Shown: positions 36,907 to 44,584 of the stretch, piece after piece
Layout of the letters: each line of letters opens with the position of its first letter
Position numbering within the stretch: the first letter of the stretch is position 1
Source: Bradyrhizobium iriomotense
Lineage (GTDB): Bacteria; Pseudomonadota; Alphaproteobacteria; Rhizobiales; Xanthobacteraceae
NCBI RefSeq assembly: GCF_030160715.1
Contig: NZ_BSOW01000021.1
Span: 62,001-126,000 of the forward strand
DNA length: 64,000 nt
Direction of reading: 5' to 3'
Program-made: the position numbers and the translations under genes
Notes under the pieces: model-generated
What the model was told of the DNA's origin: nothing
What the model saw: the letters and a program-made list of their open reading frames with translations, nothing else
The model's database searches: none

Positions 36907-36961
36907 TGCGAGCGGCAATGTAGCGGGATTCGCAAGGAGGCAAAGAACAACGGCAAAGAAA

Positions 36962-36994
36962 AAGCCGCGCTGCCACCTGCTGACAGCGCGGCCG
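36962..36994 (-). terminator. Intrinsic terminator of the Met-rich peptide gene
   Basis: Stem GCCGCGCTG (36964-36972) / CAGCGCGGC (36984-36992); on the minus strand it is followed by TTTTTCTTTG. It lies 23 bases after the stop at 37017. Confidence 0.8.
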
Positions 36995-37016
36995 GAACAG
37001 GCAACGAATGCCCGTG

Positions 37017-37256
37017 TTACTTCATCATCTGCGCCTTCATGTAGTGCTTGCAGGCACTGCCCATCTTGCCGCCGCTCATGTCGGTGTTGGCCATCGCCAT
37101 TTCCTTGTTCATGCCCATCTTGGTCGAACCATCGGGCATGGCAGCCACCGTCGTCAGCGTGGCGCCCATATTGGCGCCCGTGCAGGCCATCATCTTCGCC
37201 GAAGCTGGCGAAAGCGCGAGTGCGACAAAGGCTGCGGCCGTCAGCAAAGTCTTCAT
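37017..37256 (-). CDS. Small secreted methionine-rich peptide
   Basis: A 79-residue protein with a clear Sec signal (MKTLLTAAAFVALALSPASA). The mature 59 residues contain 13 Met and two Cys (MMACTGANMG, TKMGMNKEMAMANTDMSGGKMG, SACKHYMKAQMMK). Met-rich mature peptides can bind Cu(I) or act as oxidant-sensitive scavengers, but no family is recognised. GGAGGAGAC precedes ATG 37256. A terminator follows it, so it is transcribed alone. A short cysteine-containing membrane-protein gene lies just upstream on the same strand. Confidence 0.8.
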   Translation of the reverse strand: MKTLLTAAAFVALALSPASAKMMACTGANMGATLTTVAAMPDGSTKMGMNKEMAMANTDMSGGKMGSACKHYMKAQMMK

Positions 37257-37377
37257 CGAAAAGTCTCCTCCGTAAAACGAAACCGGCGTCATGCCGGCCT
37301 TCGCAATTACGTATTGTCTGCGAGGAGCGTTTCGCGGAGAAGACATTTCATTGCTGCAATGCAAAGAGCCGGCCGGC

Positions 37378-37692
37378 TCAAGGGCTGCGCTTCGATCCCC
37401 TGGGGCGATCGCCGAGGCTGCCGGTCGCGATATCGGGCTCGCAGGCAGCCTTGCCGCGGTCGGTCGCCTGGCAGCGATAGACACTGCCGGTCAGGCGGTC
37501 GACCAGCCACATGTTGTCCTCAGTCACGCCTTCCAGGCCGACATAGCGATTGGTGAGACCCGTGATCAATGTCGACAGCAGGATCGCGACCGCGATCATC
37601 GCCGCGCCGATATAGACAGGCATTGAACTGCGCGAAGCCGTCCGATCTGCCGGGCCGCCACGATAGAACTGATACTCACTCGGCTTTGGCAC
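37378..37692 (-). CDS. Small single-pass membrane protein of unknown function
   Basis: A possible 104-residue protein: polar N-terminus (PKPSEYQFYRGG), one membrane helix (VYIGAAMIAVAILLSTLITGL, about residues 26-46), then a periplasmic or cytosolic tail with YRCQATDRGKAACEPD, i.e. two Cys spaced by ten residues. The start would be GTG 37692 or ATG 37623; neither has a good ribosome site. Codon use resembles its neighbours, but I do not recognise a family. Confidence 0.55.
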   Translation of the reverse strand: MPKPSEYQFYRGGPADRTASRSSMPVYIGAAMIAVAILLSTLITGLTNRYVGLEGVTEDNMWLVDRLTGSVYRCQATDRGKAACEPDIATGSLGDRPRGSKRSP

Positions 37693-37843
37693 TGTTCGGA
37701 ACCGGCTCCGTTCGCTTGGCTAGCGCTTTTTCTGGGGTGAAGCGGTTTGCTAGGCGCCCATCTGGCCGATTTCTTGTTCGCAGCCGGGCCCCGCGACGAC
37801 CGCTTTGCGACCATCGTCGAGCAAGGGTATCCAAAACGAAGAA

Positions 37844-37866
37844 GCGGCCCGGATCGGGCCGCCTTT
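37844..37866 (-). terminator. Intrinsic terminator of the caspase-like gene
   Basis: Perfect stem GCGGCCCG (37844-37851) / CGGGCCGC (37855-37862) with a 3-base loop, 18 bases after the stop of the caspase-like gene. On the minus strand it is followed by TTCTTCG. Confidence 0.8.
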
Positions 37867-37884
37867 GCTTCGCCTGTTGGCCGA

Positions 37885-39309
37885 TCAGCGGCGGCCGAAC
37901 AATCCGCCCATCATGCCGCCGAGCAGGCCGCCGGGGCCGCCCATCGGGCCGCCACCGCCGCCGCTACCACCGCTACTATAATAGCGACGGCCACCGCCAC
38001 CGGAGGAGCGCCGGCGCGTTGGCTCGTCGTCCGCCGAGTCGGATGAGGCGGAGCGGGTCGAGACGATCTCCGACAGCAGGGCCTTGTGCTGAAGCTTGCT
38101 GATATAGCCGGTGGCGGGATAGCCACGTGCCGCCTGCCAGCGCTTGATCACGGAGCGGGTCTCGTCGTCGAACTTGCCAGTCGCCTTGACGTCAAAACCG
38201 AGCCCGGTGAGGCGGCGCTGCACATCGCGGCGCTGGCTCTTGTCCAAACCGATCTGGTCTTCGGTGACCTGGTTGGCTTCCTCGGTAAAGGTGGCAGGAT
38301 CGACCCCGGCCGTCAGGTTGCGCGTGGTGTTCGACGGACCGTCCTGCAACGCCGCAATGCGAGCGAGCGCAATCGCTTTGAACGTGCCGTTCGGATAGTT
38401 GGTGAGATAGGCGTTGAGCTCTTCCACCTTGTTGGAATCCTTGATCGAGCGCCAGAACTCGAGCTCGACGTCGGCGCCCTGCTTGGTCGAAGCCGATGCC
38501 GACGCGTTTCCAACATCGCTCGCGGCAGTAGCCGGCACGCCAACCGGATTGAGATAGACGTTGCCGGTGAGGTTGGTGTGGCCCCAGGGCAATTGCCCCT
38601 TGTTGGTCTCGTCGCTGACCTGGGCGCGGACCTTGGTCATCGCCTGCTGGATCTCGAGCCCGGGCTGGGCAATGTTGGCCACGAGCGCGCGGGTGAACGG
38701 GCTGTTGGTGCCGGCCTCGCCATCGAGAGCGGTCTGGCCGGGGCCGGTGGCAAACGCGATCAGCGTACCCTCGCCCGACTTCATCTCGGCAAGGCCGGTC
38801 TGCACGTTGACCGAGCGCGTGGCCTTGGCCGAACGAATCTTTGCCGCGAACGGGTTATCGCGGCAGGCGTCAAGGAATACGAGCTTCACCTTGGCGTCCG
38901 CCATGGTCTGGTCGAGCGTGAGGTCGACGTTGATCGCCGCGCCCAGCTTGACGTCCATCTCGGATTTCAGGTCGGCGTCGATCGGCAACAGGTAATTGAC
39001 GCCGTTCACGGCGATGCCGTGGCCAGCATAGAAGAACACGGCGACATCGGCGCCTTCAGCCTTCTTGCCGAACTCCAGGAGCTTTGCCGTCATGGCGTCG
39101 CGGGTGAGGTTGGCGCCCTCGACGACATCGAAGCCGACATTGCGCAGTACCCTGGCCATCGTCTTGGAATCGATCGCCGGGTTGGGGAGCTGCGGGACAT
39201 TCTTGTAGGCGGCGTTGCCGACCACGAAGGCGACGCGCTTGTCGGCGAAAGCCGCATTGCCGCTGACCAGAAATGCTGCGATTGAAATTGCTGCGATCAA
39301 GAAGCGCAT
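37885..39309 (-). CDS. Secreted caspase-like (peptidase C14) protein with peptidoglycan-binding-like domain and Gly-rich tail
   Basis: A 474-residue exported protein. Signal peptide is MRFLIAAISIAAFLVSGNAAFA. The caspase/metacaspase p20-like domain (about 25-265) carries the catalytic dyad His 97 (FFYAGHGIAVNG) and Cys 149 (FLDACRDNPF). A tetratrico/Sel1-like short stretch (LEFWRSIKDSNKVEELNAYLTNYPNG) follows, then a PG_binding_1-like repeat (RRDVQRRLTGLGFDVKATGKFDDETRSVIKRWQAARG). It ends in a low-complexity Gly/Arg tail (SSGGGGRRYYSSGGSGGGGGPMGGPGG). AGGGGAG precedes 39309. Such proteins are common in rhizobia; proteolytic targets are unknown. Divergent from the OmpA-like gene. Confidence 0.92.
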   Translation of the reverse strand: MRFLIAAISIAAFLVSGNAAFADKRVAFVVGNAAYKNVPQLPNPAIDSKTMARVLRNVGFDVVEGANLTRDAMTAKLLEFGKKAEGADVAVFFYAGHGIAVNGVNYLLPIDADLKSEMDVKLGAAINVDLTLDQTMADAKVKLVFLDACRDNPFAAKIRSAKATRSVNVQTGLAEMKSGEGTLIAFATGPGQTALDGEAGTNSPFTRALVANIAQPGLEIQQAMTKVRAQVSDETNKGQLPWGHTNLTGNVYLNPVGVPATAASDVGNASASASTKQGADVELEFWRSIKDSNKVEELNAYLTNYPNGTFKAIALARIAALQDGPSNTTRNLTAGVDPATFTEEANQVTEDQIGLDKSQRRDVQRRLTGLGFDVKATGKFDDETRSVIKRWQAARGYPATGYISKLQHKALLSEIVSTRSASSDSADDEPTRRRSSGGGGRRYYSSGGSGGGGGPMGGPGGLLGGMMGGLFGRR

Positions 39310-39403
39310 GATCATTCTCCCCTGATCCAAACTTCCTCGCTGCCCTCGGATCCGCCGGAGCCGATCCGAAGAGAGCAATTTGATCCAGACCACGAAAAAA
39401 CAC

Positions 39404-39419
39404 TGTGATCTGGATCACT
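39404..39419. promoter_or_regulatory. CRP-like half-palindrome (site 1)
   Basis: TGTGATCTGGATCACT, TGTGA-N6-TCACT, one mismatch to TGTGA-N6-TCACA, 95 bases upstream of the caspase-like gene start. Confidence 0.5.
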
Positions 39420-39745
39420 CGGGGATTTCCGCTGCTCGAACCAAGTTGGGAGACGGTGCGACGGCTATCTTTCGGGCTGCTGACGCAGCGGCAATAAGGC
39501 CTGGTGACGAGCAATGCAGGGAGAATGTACCCGCTCGCGCGCGGAGTCCAGCGAGCGCGATGCGCGCTCGTAAAATGCGATCCGAAAAATCGGCAATCGA
39601 TCAACGGCTCAAAGCTGAAAGAGACAGTCGTGCTTCCCGATCAACGGATGCGAACCGTTCTTGCCGCTGCCAGCAATCGAACAAGCAATTGGATGCCGAC
39701 CGCCTCCGGCGCTAAAATGGGCACAGACACGAGTCCATTTCGAAA

Positions 39746-39761
39746 TGTGATACGGATCACA
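39746..39761. promoter_or_regulatory. Perfect CRP-like palindrome (site 2)
   Basis: TGTGATACGGATCACA, a perfect TGTGA-N6-TCACA site, 73 bases upstream of the OmpA-like gene. Sites 1 and 2 are both in the 524-base divergent region (39310-39833), which holds no gene. Confidence 0.6.
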
Positions 39762-39833
39762 CCTGGGTGTTTGAACCTGGCCTAGGCTCGCAGCATCAAA
39801 TCGCCATCAGGCTAACCGCGAGGACTTAAGACA

Positions 39834-40478
39834 ATGACCCGTTTTGATAAGTTTTTCGGATTGAAGGCGATTACCATCTCGGCCGCGCTGTCGCTGACGG
39901 CGGGCCTGGCACTCGCCGGCGACAACAACATCACCGCCAACGAGATCCTGAATGCGCTGAAGTCGAAGCCGCTGACCCGCGGCCTGTCCGCCGGTCCGCA
40001 GACTGAGACCGCGGATCAGGCCAAGGAGGCGAGCTTCCTGAATACCGTGCGCAACCGGCAGACCCGTTCGCTCTCGATGGGCGAGCGTGAGCAGATCGCC
40101 GAGCTTGCGGCGAGCAAGCCGAAGATCGATCTGGAGATCCAGTTCGACTACAACTCGGCCAACATCGCCAAGACCTCGGAGGCCTCGGTGCAGGCGCTCG
40201 GCAAGGCGCTCTCCGATCCGGCGCTGAAGGGCTCGACCTTCGTCGTCGCCGGCCATACCGACGCGATCGGCAGCGATCCCTTCAACCAGGATCTCTCCGA
40301 GCGGCGTGCCGACACCATCAAGAAGTATCTTATCCAGAACTACGGCCTCACCGGCAGCGATCTCGTCACCGTCGGCTATGGCAAGACCAAGCTGAAGGAC
40401 ACCGCAAACGGCGCCGACCCGATCAACCGTCGCGTCCAGGTCGTGAACATGGAAACCAAGACGACCGCCTCGAAGTAG
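39834..40478 (+). CDS. OmpA-family outer-membrane/periplasmic protein
   Basis: A 214-residue exported protein. Signal peptide MTRFDKFFGLKAITISAALSLTAGLALA is followed by a short linker and an OmpA_C peptidoglycan-binding domain (about 95-210): LEIQFDYNSANIAKTSE, FVVAGHTDAIGSDPFNQDLSERRADTIKKYL and VGYGKTKLKDTANGADPINRRVQVV. The Asp and Arg that contact diaminopimelate are present. There is no beta-barrel, so it is a periplasmic anchor. It is divergent from the caspase-like gene with a shared regulatory region. A terminator follows it. Confidence 0.93.
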   Translation: MTRFDKFFGLKAITISAALSLTAGLALAGDNNITANEILNALKSKPLTRGLSAGPQTETADQAKEASFLNTVRNRQTRSLSMGEREQIAELAASKPKIDLEIQFDYNSANIAKTSEASVQALGKALSDPALKGSTFVVAGHTDAIGSDPFNQDLSERRADTIKKYLIQNYGLTGSDLVTVGYGKTKLKDTANGADPINRRVQVVNMETKTTASK

Positions 40479-40500
40479 TCGCGGCGTCCATTTCGACAAA

Positions 40501-40530
40501 TCGCCCGCCGCGCCCGCGGCGGGCGATTTT
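40501..40530 (+). terminator. Intrinsic terminator of the OmpA-like gene
   Basis: Stem TCGCCCGCCGC / GCGGCGGGCGA followed by TTTTC. It spans the stop of the convergent GT39 gene at 40530. Confidence 0.8.
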
Positions 40531-41792
40531 CATATCCAGTTCTGGAAGAGCATCAGCCGGTTGAAGGTCTGCATCGAGGTGCCGACGAAGGCGGCGGAGA
40601 TCGGCAGCATGACGGCGAAGCCGATGGCTGCGATCGCAACATAGGCCCACAGCACCCAGGACGGAAGCTTCCCACGTCGCAGCACATAGACCAGTGCGAG
40701 CGAGGACGCAGTTGCGGCCGGCAGATAGTAGTAGATGAAGCCGAGCGTGCGCGGCAGCAGCGCCCAGGCGAGATACGGTCCGAAATAAAACGCCGAGATG
40801 AGGAACGCATCCCAGCGCCGCGTGACGATGAAGTCGCGCAACACGACTGCCAGCGCGAGCAGCGCCGGCCACAGCACCAGGGGATTGCCGAGGAAGACGA
40901 TCGCGGAGATCCGATCATCGCCAATCTTGTCGAACAGGAACCAGACCGGGCGCACGAGAAACGGCCAGGACGGCCATGAGCTCATATAGGTGTGGCCGGC
41001 GATCGCCGTCGTGGTGTTATCGGCGAAGATGCGCCGCTGGGCCTCGATCAGTTCCGACGGCGATAGCCCATAGAGCGGGACGAACGCGACGAGATAGAAC
41101 ACCACCGGCAACAGGACGAAGCAGAGCGCAAAATGCTGCGCCCTGAAATCCGGCCAGAGATCGGGGCGATACCAGTCGGTCGGATTCGCGTCGGCAAACA
41201 GCGTGTGCCAGCTCTGCATCAAGCGAATCGCCGCGACGATGACGATGCAGGCGGCGAGCGGAAACAGGCCGCTCCATTTGCAGGCGGCGGCAAGACCGAA
41301 CAATCCGCCGGCCAGGGCAAACAACCGGTGCGGCCGCTCTCTCCGAAAGCCATGCATGAAGGCCGCCGACGCCACTAGGCCCAAGGCCAGCGCAAAGACG
41401 TCGAGCATCGCGATGCGCGACTGCACGAACAGCATCTGGTTGAAGAAGGCGATCAGCGCCGCCGCGATCGCAGGGCCCTCCGCCGAAAACAGCGCGAGGC
41501 CGCAAAGATAGACCGCGACGACCGCGAGCGCGCCGAACAGCGTTGCAGGATAGCGCCAGCCCAGCGAATTGTCGCCGAAGGCCGCGATCGACAGCGCGAT
41601 CAGCTCCTTTGCCAACGGCGGATGCATCGGATTGAGCACGGGCCTGGGCATGACCGGCTCGAGCATCTGCCGCGCGGCCGGCACGTAATGCACCTCGTCG
41701 AACACGAACTTGTCCGGCGTCGAGACGCCGATCAGAAGCGCGAGATGCGCGACCAGGAAAATCACGACAGCGATCACTGCGCTCCGCGACAT
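40530..41792 (-). CDS. GT39-family glycosyltransferase (dolichyl-phosphate-mannose-protein mannosyltransferase-like)
   Basis: Polytopic membrane protein of 420 residues with about ten or more helices. The catalytic DE-type motif at the first periplasmic loop is FVFDEVHYVPAARQM, followed by PMHPPLAKELIAL, typical of PMT/ArnT-like polyprenyl-phosphate sugar transferases. A lipid or protein glycosylation role is expected; donor and acceptor are unknown. ATG 41792 (MSRSAVIAV) is chosen over the longer frame from 41906, which adds non-hydrophobic residues. Divergent from the FecR-domain gene. Confidence 0.88.
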   Translation of the reverse strand: MSRSAVIAVVIFLVAHLALLIGVSTPDKFVFDEVHYVPAARQMLEPVMPRPVLNPMHPPLAKELIALSIAAFGDNSLGWRYPATLFGALAVVAVYLCGLALFSAEGPAIAAALIAFFNQMLFVQSRIAMLDVFALALGLVASAAFMHGFRRERPHRLFALAGGLFGLAAACKWSGLFPLAACIVIVAAIRLMQSWHTLFADANPTDWYRPDLWPDFRAQHFALCFVLLPVVFYLVAFVPLYGLSPSELIEAQRRIFADNTTTAIAGHTYMSSWPSWPFLVRPVWFLFDKIGDDRISAIVFLGNPLVLWPALLALAVVLRDFIVTRRWDAFLISAFYFGPYLAWALLPRTLGFIYYYLPAATASSLALVYVLRRGKLPSWVLWAYVAIAAIGFAVMLPISAAFVGTSMQTFNRLMLFQNWI

Positions 41793-42010
41793 ATGCGGCA
41801 CAGGAGTCACTTCGCGCTGTCGCTGTGGGGATGTTTTGCGTGGCAAATTTGGCTCACCGCGAAGAAAAATATCTTTGCTCAGCGCATTGAACGCATTTTG
41901 CCGCAACTGTCACTAACCATGACGCTCGTCCTGCGTCGCTTGTGATAATTATGGCACATCATAAGCAGGCGCGATCCGGTACGATACGGGACACATCGAT
42001 CGGCTACGAA

Positions 42011-42715
42011 ATGAATTTTGGTCTTCGCGTTTTCTTTCCTGCATTGCTTACAGTTCTCGCTTGTACGGCTTCCGCCGCACAAGCGCAGACGCGCGTCGGC
42101 GAAGCCGTGGTGATCCAGAACGAGGTGGTTCGCGTCGCCGCGACGACGACGCAGATCAACGTCGGCGACGGCATGCTGCGCGACGAGACCGTGCGCACCG
42201 GCGCAGCCGGCGCGGCGCGTTTCGTCATGGCCGACAGCACCAACCTGTCGCTCGGGCCGAGCGCCACGCTCAAGCTCGACCGCACCGTCTTCAACGACGA
42301 GCACAGCTATCGCGACGTCGCAATCAGCATGACCACCGGCGCCTTCCGTTTCGTCACCGGACATTCGGAGAAGGCCGCCTACAAGATCACGACGCCGCTC
42401 GCGACCATCGGCGTGCGCGGCACCACGCTCGACATCCTCTCCCAACGCGGCCGCTCCGTGGTCGTCTTGCAGGACGGCGCGGCCAATGTCTGCACGCTGA
42501 GCTTCCAGTGCGTGCAGCTCACGCAACCGGGCGACACCGCGATCATCACCTCGACCGGCGGCCGGACCACGATCACCAAGACCGGCACGCCGCCCTGGAC
42601 CTTTGCCGCGACCTGTACGGCGGCGGCCGGGCTGTGCTCGGTCAACCAGTACGCCGACGCCTCCCCGACCATCACGCCCGCCGTCCATGATGACGGCATG
42701 CTGTGCGGACGGTGA
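42011..42715 (+). CDS. FecR-domain exported protein without anti-sigma helix
   Basis: A 234-residue secreted protein. Signal MNFGLRVFFPALLTVLACTASAAQA is followed by a FecR domain: RTGAAGAARFVMADSTNLSLGPSATLKLDRTVF and ITTPLATIGVRGTTLDIL. The stretch ITTPLATIGVRGT is the hallmark of this domain. It has no N-terminal cytosolic anti-sigma segment and no FecI sigma gene nearby. Two Cys pairs (CTLSFQC and CTAAAGLC) may be disulphides. ATG 42011 is chosen as it begins the signal peptide; ATG 41951 is also in frame. Its stop overlaps the start of the beta-barrel gene. Confidence 0.85.
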   Translation: MNFGLRVFFPALLTVLACTASAAQAQTRVGEAVVIQNEVVRVAATTTQINVGDGMLRDETVRTGAAGAARFVMADSTNLSLGPSATLKLDRTVFNDEHSYRDVAISMTTGAFRFVTGHSEKAAYKITTPLATIGVRGTTLDILSQRGRSVVVLQDGAANVCTLSFQCVQLTQPGDTAIITSTGGRTTITKTGTPPWTFAATCTAAAGLCSVNQYADASPTITPAVHDDGMLCGR

Positions 42716-43851
42716 CCGTGGCGAAGCTGGGGACTCGCAACGTCGTTCTCTCGGCCGTGTTGCTCGCGGTGACGTCGCTCGTGCTGCTCGCGGCACAGTT
42801 GCAGCCGGCCTCCGCCCAGAGCTGCACCGAATGCTCACCGACGCCGACGCCCACTCCGACCTCCAGTCCCTCACCGACTCCTACGCCCACGCCCTCACCC
42901 AGTCCTTCGCCGTCGCCCGTTCCCTCGCCGACGCCCGGGGCGAACCCGACCACGTCGGGAGCCGACTCCAGCGCCGGCTCGATCGGCGACCTCGCCAACC
43001 AGCGCTTCAACCAGATGATCACCAACCGGGTGCTCGGCACGGTGCTGCTCGGCGTCAACGAGCAGGTCAATTGCAGCGACTGCATCAGCGCGTTCGGCTC
43101 GGCCGGCTCGTTCTCCGCCGGTGTCCATGGCCGCAAGGAGCTCACCAGCAATCTGTCCCTGCTCGCGGGCCTCGCCTACACGCAATACAATGAGGGCGGC
43201 TATCACGTCACCAGCGCGCCGATCGGCGCCTTCGCGCTGCGCTACGATTTCACCGACTGGGGTTCGTCACGCCCGTTCTTCGACATCGGCACGGTGCTCA
43301 CGCCCTGGGAGAAAGTGCGCTACACCCGCAGCTATCAGACGAGCCTCGGCGCACTCACGGTCACCGGTTCGACCGACAGCTCGAATTACGCCGTCTACGG
43401 CCGGGCCGGCTGGATCAGCCGGGTGTCGCCGCGCGACGAGGTCGCGGCCTCCGTCGAGTTCTGGCAGCTCTGGCAGCGGGTGTCCGGCTATAGCGACCCG
43501 ACCGTCGCTTTCAACCCGTCCGATGCGACGATCGCTGATGGTACCGACCGCACCAGCCTCGTCAAGCTTGGCGGGCAGTGGACGCACCTGTTCGGCAGCA
43601 CGGTGGAGGCCAACGTCAACGGCGGCTGGGTGCAATCGTTCGGCACGCATTCCGGCATCGTCGCCACCGTCACCGGCAACGGCACGGTGGTGCCGACCAT
43701 CGGCAATCAAGGCTGGTTCGAATATGGCGGCCGCCTCGGCTTCCGCTTCGCGCAAGGGTGGATCGTCGACCTCTTCGCCAACGGCACGCTCGGCCCGCAG
43801 CCGGTCGGCAACACCATCCACGGCGGCGTGGGCTTGCGGATCAATTACTGA
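42703..43851 (+). CDS. Outer-membrane beta-barrel (autotransporter-like) protein with Thr/Ser-Pro linker
   Basis: A 382-residue protein (379 from GTG 42712). Signal VVLSAVLLAVTSLVLLAAQLQPASA, then two Cys (SCTEC), then a Thr/Ser-Pro repeat linker (about 45-79, TPTPTPTSSPSPTPTPTPSP type), a helical segment (GDLANQRFNQMITNRVLGTVLLGVNEQVNCSDC) and a C-terminal barrel of alternating aromatic strands ending in VGLRINY (terminal aromatic residue as required for BAM). It resembles autotransporter beta-domains. The start overlaps the stop of the FecR-domain gene (GTGA), so the two are co-translated. No passenger domain or adhesin is present. Confidence 0.82.
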   Translation: MRTVTVAKLGTRNVVLSAVLLAVTSLVLLAAQLQPASAQSCTECSPTPTPTPTSSPSPTPTPTPSPSPSPSPVPSPTPGANPTTSGADSSAGSIGDLANQRFNQMITNRVLGTVLLGVNEQVNCSDCISAFGSAGSFSAGVHGRKELTSNLSLLAGLAYTQYNEGGYHVTSAPIGAFALRYDFTDWGSSRPFFDIGTVLTPWEKVRYTRSYQTSLGALTVTGSTDSSNYAVYGRAGWISRVSPRDEVAASVEFWQLWQRVSGYSDPTVAFNPSDATIADGTDRTSLVKLGGQWTHLFGSTVEANVNGGWVQSFGTHSGIVATVTGNGTVVPTIGNQGWFEYGGRLGFRFAQGWIVDLFANGTLGPQPVGNTIHGGVGLRINY

Positions 43852-43881
43852 GAGTTGGCTTACTCGCGCCAACATCTCTGC

Positions 43882-43985
43882 TGTCATGCCCCGCTTGACC
43901 GGGGCATCCAGTATTCCAGAGACAGCGAGATTCATCACAACCGCCGCGGCGTACTGGATCGCCCGATCAAGTCGGGCGATGACAC
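43882..43985. repeat. Imperfect palindrome downstream of the beta-barrel gene
   Basis: GTCATGCCCCGCTTGACCGG...GATCAAGTCGGGCGATGAC with an inner CCAGTATTCCAG-like hairpin. It follows the beta-barrel stop by 30 bases and may end transcription. Confidence 0.7.
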
Positions 43986-44010
43986 GAAGAATGTGGAGTG
44001 AGCGCGCACA

Positions 44011-44499
44011 TCAGGCCGCCGACTTGCCCTCATAGGCCTGGCGCAGCGCTTCGACATCGAGCTTGACCATTTTCATCATGGCCTGCATGGCGCGCTTGGC
44101 GGCGGCCCTGTCGGAGCTCCCGAGAAACTGGAACATCGCCCTCGGCACCACCTGCCAGGCCACGCCCCAGCGGTCCCTGATCCAGCCGCACTGCTCCTCT
44201 CTGCCACCATGGGCGAGGAAGGCCTCCCAGATACTGTCGACCTGCGCCTGATCCTCACAATCGATCTGAAGCGAAAGGGCGTGGGTGTACTCCATCTTCA
44301 TCCCGCCATTCAGCGCCACGAGCCGCTGTCCGCCCAATGTGAACTCGGCGACGAGCACGGAGCCTTCCTTGCCGGACGGATTATCGGCGACGTTGCGCTG
44401 GACCTTCAGGATCTTCGAATCCGGCATCAGGGATACGTAGAAATTTGCAGCTTCCTCGGCATCGCCGTTGAACCACAGGCAGGGGGTAACCTTGGACAT
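44011..44499 (-). CDS. VOC-superfamily (PhnB-like) protein
   Basis: A cytosolic protein of 162 residues of the PhnB/3-demethylubiquinone-methyltransferase-like VOC family. It begins MSKVTPCLWFNGDAEEAANFYVSL and shows GGQRLVALNGGMK, SIWEAFLAHGGREEQCGWIRDRWGVAWQVVP, typical of the group. The fold is a paired beta-alpha-beta module; the reaction is not established. ATG 44499 follows GAGGAG; a TTG start (44505) is less likely. No operon partner; the next minus-strand gene starts 1.1 kb upstream. Confidence 0.9.
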   Translation of the reverse strand: MSKVTPCLWFNGDAEEAANFYVSLMPDSKILKVQRNVADNPSGKEGSVLVAEFTLGGQRLVALNGGMKMEYTHALSLQIDCEDQAQVDSIWEAFLAHGGREEQCGWIRDRWGVAWQVVPRAMFQFLGSSDRAAAKRAMQAMMKMVKLDVEALRQAYEGKSAA

Positions 44500-44584
44500 G
44501 GGCAAAACTCCTCTTTCGGGCAGGTCCCGATCCGACGACGACGCAGCCGCCGGCGATCCGACAGGCCGCGCGCATTTTTTTGCG

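Noticed and set aside
41942..41960. TGTGATAATTATGGCACA before the FecR gene as a CRP site
   Set aside because: The half-site spacing is 8, not 6, and the right half is GCACA; not supported.
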